Assembly (NCBI GenBank): GCA_019634615.1
Contig: JAHCAZ010000009.1
Location: 55,490-119,489 of the forward strand
DNA from: Opitutaceae bacterium
GTDB lineage: Bacteria; Verrucomicrobiota; Verrucomicrobiia; Opitutales; Opitutaceae
DNA length: 64,000 bases
Reading direction: 5' to 3'
Of the stretch, positions 58,473 through 64,000 are shown one piece after another. The position numbers were made by a program, and so were the translations under genes. Every line of letters starts with the position of its first letter. Position 1 is the first letter of the stretch. The notes under the pieces were generated by a model. It did no database searches. It was not told the origin of the DNA and saw only the letters and a program-made list of their open reading frames with translations.

Positions 58473-59999
58473 TCAGCGCTGCGCGTTTTTCCAGACCTCG
58501 AGCGTGTCGGGGGTGCCTTGGGCGCGGATGTCGTTGTCGCTGAGGATATTTTCGGTGACGTCGAGCAGTTCCTGCCGTGAGAACACGAGGGTCTCGGCGC
58601 CCTGGCCAGCGAAGGTGATCTCGAGGAAGTCGCCGGTGGCGGTCCGAAGCAGTTCGACGAGGTGGCTGAGGTTGCGCGGCGTCGTGCCGTTGATGGTGCT
58701 GACGACGCGGCCGGCGGGGCTCTTGTAGCCCTTGGTCATGCGATGCGGAAAGAACGGGGCGGTGACGACCACCAGTTCCTCGCCGTCAAACTTCGGCTGG
58801 TCGATGCGGCGCAGGACCAGGGGCGACTCCGCGAGCATGAGAGCGTTGAGCAGGGATGGATTGTTGAACCCGCCGATGAACTCCTGGGTCGCGGCGGAGA
58901 ACGCCAGCGGGCCGTGCACGAAGTAACGCGGATAGGTGCCCTGCAGGAACGGCGCCACGAGCGGGCGCAGGGTGGACACGGGCACGTCGACCGCCAGCTC
59001 GCGGCCCTCGCGCAGGATGGTGAGCGGCACGTGGCCGTCGCGGGCGGTCTGCTGGATGCGGTACTTGAAGGCGACGCGGACGTTTTCCGAGAGGATGATC
59101 ATGCCCTCGTTGTCGATCTTGGTGTCGCCGATCCGTGTGACCACGTCCCAAGGGCGGAGCGGGTAGGTGGCGTCCTCGCGGTCGACGCGCCGCAGGACGA
59201 CGCCCTCGATGCCGCGGTCGAGCTTGAGGAAGGAGCGGAGGGAGGGGTTGATGAGGGGCTGGAACTCGTCGAAGTTGACCGGCTTGCCGTCGTAGCGCCC
59301 GTCGGCGATGTCGGCGAGGAAGAGGTCGATCTCCTCGTTGGGGATGATGTAGCCGATGTTGTCGCTGCCGCCGAGGCGCGAGAACGCGATGCCGATCATC
59401 TGGTCGTTGACGAGGGCGGGGCCGCCGCTGTTGCCGGCGTTGATGGCGGCGTCGATCTGCACGCGCAGGCCGGAGCCGGGGTAGTTGTAGGAGGCGAACT
59501 CGATGCGGGAGACGATGCCCTTGGTGATGGAGAGCGTGGTGCCGCCGGTGGGGTAACCGTAGGCCATCACGGTGTCCTTGATGCTGGGCAGGGCGGTGGC
59601 GCGCGGCAGCGGGGCGCGCGTGTCGAAGAAGGTCTCGTCGTCGAGCCGGAGCACGGCGAGATCCATCGTGGTGGAGAAGGCCTCGACGGTGGCGGTGTAC
59701 TTGTCGCCGGACTGGTTGGCCTGCACCTGGATCTGGCTGGCGTACGCGACCACGTGGTTGTTGGTCAGGATGCGGCGGCCGTCGATGATCACGCCGGTGC
59801 CGGTGCTCTCGCGCGGGGCCTGCTTGTTCCAGGGGCGGTAAAGGTCGGGGAACCGGGCGGTGGAGAAGATCTTCACCACGGAGTTCTCGACGGCGGGCGC
59901 CGTCTTTTCGTCGGTCTGGGCCGTCAGGGCGGTGGCGGGGCCGAGCAGGAGGAAAGCCACCGCGGCGCGGCAGCAGGGGAGCAGGTTGGAGGCGCGCAC
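58473..59999 (-). CDS. Deg-like serine protease with PDZ domains
   Basis: 508 aa with a GTG start that gives the signal peptide (CRAAVAFLLLGPATALTA). Catalytic triad: His in ILTNNHVVAYASQ, Asp in STTMDLAVLRLDDE and Ser in AINAGNSGGPALVND. Substrate-binding loop and PDZ parts follow (PLRPWDVVTRIGDTKIDNEG, PAGRVVSTINGTTPRNLSHL). Closest to the plant DEG9/bacterial Deg-like branch rather than DegP. Likely periplasmic quality control. TTG 60041 would extend the N-terminus but is less likely. Confidence 0.88.
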   Translation of the reverse strand: MRASNLLPCCRAAVAFLLLGPATALTAQTDEKTAPAVENSVVKIFSTARFPDLYRPWNKQAPRESTGTGVIIDGRRILTNNHVVAYASQIQVQANQSGDKYTATVEAFSTTMDLAVLRLDDETFFDTRAPLPRATALPSIKDTVMAYGYPTGGTTLSITKGIVSRIEFASYNYPGSGLRVQIDAAINAGNSGGPALVNDQMIGIAFSRLGGSDNIGYIIPNEEIDLFLADIADGRYDGKPVNFDEFQPLINPSLRSFLKLDRGIEGVVLRRVDREDATYPLRPWDVVTRIGDTKIDNEGMIILSENVRVAFKYRIQQTARDGHVPLTILREGRELAVDVPVSTLRPLVAPFLQGTYPRYFVHGPLAFSAATQEFIGGFNNPSLLNALMLAESPLVLRRIDQPKFDGEELVVVTAPFFPHRMTKGYKSPAGRVVSTINGTTPRNLSHLVELLRTATGDFLEITFAGQGAETLVFSRQELLDVTENILSDNDIRAQGTPDTLEVWKNAQR

Positions 60000-60048
60000 G
60001 GCGTCGACCTTAGGCGCGACGCGGGCGGAGTGAAGCGCCAAATCCCGG

Positions 60049-60681
60049 TCAGCTGCCCGTGTAGGCCGTGCGGCGCTGTTCCTGCCAGCGCTCCCGGCCG
60101 GCGAAGACGGGGACCGAATCCTGCACGGGTACGTCCTTCAACAGGATGAAGTGCCGGCCGAAGAGCTCGTCGGAGGTGCCCCAGGCGAAGCCGTAGGGCG
60201 GGCCCTCCTCGCGGTCGGGATTCTTGTAGTAGAAATAGCCGATCAGGTCGCCGCCGCGCTTGAGGAGGCTGGCCACGCGGTCGCGGTAGGGCACGCGCAG
60301 CTCGGGCGGGAAGGCGCAGAGGAAGGCGCGCTCATAGACGTAGTCGAAGGATCCCGGCTCGAACGTGTGGGTGAAGAAGTCGCCGTGGACGATGCGCTTG
60401 GCCAGCTCGGGCCCGATGGCCTCGTGGGCGCGGGCGATGGCCGCCTCGGCGTAGTCGATCGCGACCACCTCGAAGCCGGCCTCGGCAAAGGCCTTGACCT
60501 CATATCCGGCGCCGCAGCCCGGGATGAGCACGCGACCGCGGCCGGCGCCGCTGGGCGTGGAGCCCCGCACCCGCCGCTTCAGGAAGGCCTGCAGGTCGGC
60601 CGGAATGCCATTGAAGTCCCACGGCGTCTGGCCGGAGGCGTAACGGGCGTTCCAGAAGTCTTGGTGCGATGGCTTGGTCAT
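60049..60681 (-). CDS. Class I SAM methyltransferase, thiopurine methyltransferase family
   Basis: 210 aa. SAM-binding motif in GRVLIPGCGAGYEVKAFAEA, then FEVVAIDYAEAAIARAHEAI, VHGDFFTHTFEPGSFDYVYE and RAFLCAFPPELRVPYRDRV; N-terminal QDFWNARYASGQTPWDFNG is the TPMT signature. Possibly acts on thiols or selenium or tellurium compounds. Eight bp or so from the Deg-like gene's upstream side on the same strand. Start ATG 60679-60681. Confidence 0.88.
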   Translation of the reverse strand: MTKPSHQDFWNARYASGQTPWDFNGIPADLQAFLKRRVRGSTPSGAGRGRVLIPGCGAGYEVKAFAEAGFEVVAIDYAEAAIARAHEAIGPELAKRIVHGDFFTHTFEPGSFDYVYERAFLCAFPPELRVPYRDRVASLLKRGGDLIGYFYYKNPDREEGPPYGFAWGTSDELFGRHFILLKDVPVQDSVPVFAGRERWQEQRRTAYTGS

Positions 60682-60778
60682 TCCTGCAGGGTGAAGTCCA
60701 TGCGGTAAAGGCGGACAGTCAAGGGTCACTTGACCTGCAAACGCCTGGCTACACGAGTCGGGAAAGGTGGGATTGCCG

Positions 60779-60851
60779 GTAGCTACGAGCGTGAGTGAGT
60801 GGCCCTTCGGCACCCGCTGTCCCGAGACCACTCGCTCACGCTCGTGGCTAC
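60779..60851. repeat. Hairpin, family B (copy 4)
   Basis: Arms GTAGCTACGAGCGTGAGTGA and complementary CACTCGCTCACGCTCGTGGC; one base differs from other copies. Between the methyltransferase and sufT genes. Confidence 0.82.
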
Positions 60852-60867
60852 ACGCGCCAGCGATCCC

Positions 60868-61416
60868 TCAGATCAGCCCGAGCTTCATCTTCCCCTCTTC
60901 GCTGATCATGGACTGGTTCCAAGGTGGTTCCCAGGTGATGCGCACGTCGGCGTCGGCGACGCCCGGGACGAGCAGGACCTTGTCCTTGGCGTCCGCCGCG
61001 ATGGCCGGGCCCATGCCGCAGCCGGGGGCGGTGAGGGTCATGGCGATGCTGACCTTGTAGCCCTCGGCGGGGGCCTCGCTCTTCTCGATGTCCATCGAAT
61101 AGACGAGGCCGAGGTCGACGATGTTCACCGGGATCTCGGGATCGAAGACCTTGCGCAACTGGTCCCACACGGCCGCCGGGTCCGGCGAGCCGTCGGCGAG
61201 GGTTGCGGCCTTGACTGCATGGTCGGCCACCTGCTCGCCGATCGCGTCACCGTCCTTGCCGTCGATGCGGAAGAGGCCGAAGTCGGTCTGGACGGTGAAG
61301 CTGCCGCCGAGGGTCTGGTGGAGGAAGACCCGCGTGCCGGAGGGCAGGGTCTGCTTGGCACCGGAGGGAATCTGCGTGACGGAAACTTCGCGGGAGAGGG
61401 TGCGTTCGCGGTTCAT
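60868..61416 (-). CDS. sufT: Fe-S assembly protein SufT (DUF59)
   Basis: 182 aa. The DUF59/MIP18 core contains [39 protein letters not shown] and [21 protein letters not shown]-terminal part ([39 protein letters not shown]) is the SufT-specific extension. Works in cluster maturation with the SUF system; sufD and sufB lie just upstream on the same strand, separated by a hairpin. Confidence 0.9.
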   Translation of the reverse strand: MNRERTLSREVSVTQIPSGAKQTLPSGTRVFLHQTLGGSFTVQTDFGLFRIDGKDGDAIGEQVADHAVKAATLADGSPDPAAVWDQLRKVFDPEIPVNIVDLGLVYSMDIEKSEAPAEGYKVSIAMTLTAPGCGMGPAIAADAKDKVLLVPGVADADVRITWEPPWNQSMISEEGKMKLGLI

Positions 61417-61462
61417 GATGAGGAACGTTAAGGTGAGATCAAAGCAGAGGCCAATCGGAATG

Positions 61463-61532
61463 TGGAAAGCAGGAAATCAGGAAGGATGCCCGATGAGATG
61501 GGGCTTATTTTCCCGGCTTCCTGGTTTCCTCC
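61463..61532. repeat. Hairpin, family H
   Basis: GGAAAGCAGGAAATCAGGAA at the left is partly complementary to CCGGCTTCCTGGTTTCCTCC at the right, with mismatches. Between sufT and sufD; a possible attenuator. Confidence 0.7.
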
Positions 61533-61538
61533 TTCACC

Positions 61539-62870
61539 TCAAAGCTTCTTGAACTTGGCCTCGATGAAGGTGCGGAGGGCCTCGTGGAGATGGTCGTCGG
61601 TGAGCTTGCTCAGGACGCGCTCGAAGAAGCCGAAGACGAGGAGCTCGTGGGCCTGGGCGGGCCGGATGCCGCGGGCCTCGAGGTAGAACTGCTGGTCGGG
61701 GTCGATGCGGGCCGTCGTGGCGCCGTGGGTGCAGCGGACGTCGTTGGCCTGGATCTCGAGGCCGGGGAGGCTGTTGGCCTCGGCCTTGTCGGAGAGCATC
61801 AGGTTGCGGTTGCTCTGGTAGGCGTCGGTCTTCTGCGCGTCGGGATCCACGATGATGAGGCCGGAGAAGATCGTGCGGGCCTGGTCGAGGAGCACGTTCT
61901 TGTAGAGCAGGTTCGACGAGGTGTGCGGGGCCTGGTGGCTCTGCAGCGTGCGCTGGTCGAACTCCTGCGAGCCGTGGGCGACGGTGAGCGAGAGCATCTC
62001 GCTGTGCGCGCCGGGCGCGAGCAGGCGGCTGTGCGACTCGTGGCGGGCCTGGCGGCCGCCGAGGTGAAGGTTGAGCGAGAGGACCTGCGCGTCGCGACCG
62101 ACGGCGATCGAGTTGCTCTGGAAGGCCTGGGTGGCGTCGGACCAGTTCTGCACCCCGATGTACGTGAGGTGGGCGCCGGCGCCGGCGTGGAGGTCGTTGA
62201 CGCCCGAGGCGAAGTGGGCGGAGCGGGCCTCGGCCGACACGAAGAACTCGACGAGCGTGGCCTTGGCCTGGTCCTCGAGGATCACGAGCGTGTGCGGGAA
62301 GGTGGCCTTGCCGGATCCGGACAGCGTGTGCTGCACGACGAAGGGCAGGGCGATCTCCACGCCGCGGGGCACGTAGAGCAGGGCGCCGGTGTTGGCGAAG
62401 GCGTGGTTGAGCGCGACGAACTTCTCGGCGCCGAGGGCGACGGGATACTGGTTGAAGTGCTTCCGCACGAGGTCGCCGTGATTGCGGACGGCCTCGTCGA
62501 GCGTCGTGAAGATCACGCCCTTGGCGGCGAGTTCCGCGGGGAGCGGGAGCTGCTTGCGGGTGACGACGCGGCGATTCGAGAACGTCAGCTCCGCCGTGCG
62601 TGGGAAGTCCGGCAGGTGCGGGTTCTTCGTCGCGGGCTCGGTGGGCAGCTCGAAGCCGTCAAGGGTGATCCCCTTGAGGTTCGAGAAGCGCCAGCGCTCG
62701 TCGGTGCGCGTCGGCAGCGGGAGGGCGAGGTACTGGTTCCACGCGGCCTGCTTGGCCTCGAGCCACCAGGCCGGGAGATCGGCGCGGTTGGACAAGTGGG
62801 AGGCGAAGCGCTCGGCGGTGAAGCCGGGCACGGGCGCGGTGGTGTCGGAAAGGGCGGGAGCGGAAGACAT
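61539..62870 (-). CDS. sufD: Fe-S cluster assembly protein SufD
   Basis: 443 aa. SufBD fold: ALLYVPRGVEIALPFVVQHT, FFVSAEARSAHFASGVNDLH, YIGVQNWSDATQAFQSNSIA, LGGRQARHESHSRLLAPGAH, QTLQSHQAPHTSSNLLYKNV and the NDVRCTHGATTARIDPDQQF signature with its Cys/His. N-terminal region is the SufD-type helical head. Scaffold partner of SufB in the SufBC2D complex. Twenty bp after the sufB stop. Confidence 0.95.
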   Translation of the reverse strand: MSSAPALSDTTAPVPGFTAERFASHLSNRADLPAWWLEAKQAAWNQYLALPLPTRTDERWRFSNLKGITLDGFELPTEPATKNPHLPDFPRTAELTFSNRRVVTRKQLPLPAELAAKGVIFTTLDEAVRNHGDLVRKHFNQYPVALGAEKFVALNHAFANTGALLYVPRGVEIALPFVVQHTLSGSGKATFPHTLVILEDQAKATLVEFFVSAEARSAHFASGVNDLHAGAGAHLTYIGVQNWSDATQAFQSNSIAVGRDAQVLSLNLHLGGRQARHESHSRLLAPGAHSEMLSLTVAHGSQEFDQRTLQSHQAPHTSSNLLYKNVLLDQARTIFSGLIIVDPDAQKTDAYQSNRNLMLSDKAEANSLPGLEIQANDVRCTHGATTARIDPDQQFYLEARGIRPAQAHELLVFGFFERVLSKLTDDHLHEALRTFIEAKFKKL

Positions 62871-62890
62871 GGGAATCCGGGTGTTTGTGA

Positions 62891-64000
62891 TCAGCCGACG
62901 CTGCCTTCCATCTCGAGGTCGATGAGGCGCTTCAGCTCGACGGAGTATTCCATCGGGAACTGGCTCGCGAGGTCGTTGACGAAGCCGTTCACCGAGAGGC
63001 TCATGGCCTGGGCCTCGGTGAGGCCGCGCTGCTGCATGTAGAAGATCTGCTCCTCGCTGACCTTGGACACGCTGGCCTCGTGCTGGACGCTGTTGGCGTC
63101 GCCGCGGACCGTGATCGCGGGATAGGTGTCGGTGCGGCTGTTGGTGTTGATCAGCAGCGCGTCGCACTCGGTGTTGTTCTTGCAGCCCTTGAGATGCTTC
63201 GGGATGTGGACGACGCCGCGGTAGGTGGAGCGGCCCTGGCCGACCGAGATGGACTTGGCGACGATGTTGGACGTGGTCTCGTCGGCCGCGTGGATCATCT
63301 TGGCGCCGGTGTCCTGGTGCTGGCCGTCGTTGGCGAGGGCGATGGAGATCACCTCGCCGCGGGCCTTGCGGCCCTTGAGGACGACGCCCGGGTATTTCAT
63401 GGTGAGGCGGCTGCCGATGTTGCAGTCGATCCACTTGATCGTGGCCTCCTCGTGCGCGACGCCGCGCTTGGTCACGAGGTTGAACACGTTGTTGGCCCAG
63501 TTCTGGACCGTGATGTACTGGATCTTGGCGCCCTTGAGGGCGACGAGCTCGACCACCGCGCTGTGCAGCGTGGAGGTGGAGAACTTGGGGGCGGTGCAGC
63601 CCTCCATGTACACGACCTCGGCGCCCTCGTCGGCGATGATGAGGGTGCGCTCGAACTGGCCGAAGTTCTCGGCGTTGATGCGGAAGTACGCCTGCAGCGG
63701 CTGGGCGACCTTCACGCCCTTGGGCACGTAGATGAAGGAGCCGCCGGAGAAGACCGCGCTGTTGAGGGCGGAGAACTTGTTGTCGCCGGTCGGGATGACC
63801 TTGCCGAAGAACTTGCGGAAGATCTCGGGGTGCTCGCGCAGGCCTTCGGTCGAGTTCATGAAGATCACGCCCTGTTTGGCGACGATGTCCTTGATGTTCG
63901 AGTACGCGGCCTCGGAGTCGAACTGGGCCTCGACGCCGGCGAGGAACTTGCGCTCCTGCTCGGGAATGCCGAGGCGCTCGAAGGTCTTCTTGATGTCGTC
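62891..64000 (-). CDS. sufB: Fe-S cluster assembly protein SufB (5' end outside window)
   Basis: At least 369 codons visible; the frame runs on to base 64000 and starts beyond it. Motifs: [100 protein letters not shown] and [20 protein letters not shown]. SufB is the scaffold of the SUF pathway and binds the cluster with FADH2/PLP-linked cysteine delivery. The missing partner sufC is not between sufB and sufD; it is probably upstream of sufB. Confidence 0.97.
   Translation of the reverse strand, partial: DDIKKTFERLGIPEQERKFLAGVEAQFDSEAAYSNIKDIVAKQGVIFMNSTEGLREHPEIFRKFFGKVIPTGDNKFSALNSAVFSGGSFIYVPKGVKVAQPLQAYFRINAENFGQFERTLIIADEGAEVVYMEGCTAPKFSTSTLHSAVVELVALKGAKIQYITVQNWANNVFNLVTKRGVAHEEATIKWIDCNIGSRLTMKYPGVVLKGRKARGEVISIALANDGQHQDTGAKMIHAADETTSNIVAKSISVGQGRSTYRGVVHIPKHLKGCKNNTECDALLINTNSRTDTYPAITVRGDANSVQHEASVSKVSEEQIFYMQQRGLTEAQAMSLSVNGFVNDLASQFPMEYSVELKRLIDLEMEGSVG

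Overview
The window is 64 kb of high-GC bacterial chromosome. Gene content and family mix point to Verrucomicrobiota, most likely Opitutaceae: GxGYxYP proteins, heparinase II/III-like lyases, beta-helix glycoside hydrolases, a PEP-CTERM protein, TIGR03790 and several hairpin repeat families. This placement is inferred from family content only; no rRNA or tRNA gene was seen. Genes are dense and no gene-free stretch exceeds about 250 bp.

Region 1 (1-31 kb) is rich in carbohydrate and peptide catabolism. It opens with the 3' end of a phytanoyl-CoA dioxygenase-like gene and a heparinase II/III-family gene. Next comes a duplicated two-gene cassette (a small secreted lipocalin-like protein followed by a GxGYxYP protein) at 3151-5387 and 7513-9758; the second GxGYxYP gene has an in-frame TAG 39 codons before its homologous end. 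Between the copies sit a REP-associated tyrosine transposase (RAYT) flanked by matching REP-like hairpins, a Lys/Ala-rich secreted helical protein and a hemolysin III-type membrane protein. A URO-D-family protein, an M20 peptidase, two tandem beta-helix (GH141-like) hydrolases, an EamA transporter, a TrpF-like protein, a PEP-CTERM protein, a DUF1801 protein, a thioredoxin-like protein, a second heparinase-like gene, peptidase T, an M3 oligopeptidase, a DTW-domain tRNA modifier, a DUF6232/DUF2726 pair and a GH127 arabinofuranosidase follow.

Region 2 (29.8-36.5 kb) is a compact signalling and pseudopilus cluster. A translationally coupled minus-strand operon (response-regulator/histidine-kinase hybrid, single-domain response regulator, 67-residue protein, GspE/PilB ATPase) faces a plus-strand operon (prepilin-like protein with an Ala/Lys coiled-coil tail, single-pass membrane protein, M28 peptidase). 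This is the best candidate here for a poorly described system.

Region 3 (36.6-44.2 kb) holds a small membrane protein, a lipoprotein, xylose isomerase, a PepSY-type membrane protein and two TonB-dependent receptors, an iron-uptake-like set.

Region 4 (44.3-53.2 kb) is core metabolism: aroB, a conserved unknown, lpxA, pdxA, a sensorless sigma-54 activator with candidate -24/-12 elements around it, a tiny Ala/Pro-rich gene, a zinc-ribbon protein, an IscA/ErpA-type carrier, infC, a peptidoglycan amidase and an S1/P1 nuclease.

Region 5 (53.2-64 kb) carries DUF190-crcB (fluoride export), a TIGR03790 protein, clpP, adenine deaminase, a Deg-like protease, a TPMT-family methyltransferase and the Fe-S assembly genes sufT, sufD and sufB (the last cut by the window edge).

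At least eight families of intergenic hairpins punctuate the window. Several overlap coding ends and supply stop codons to flanking genes.
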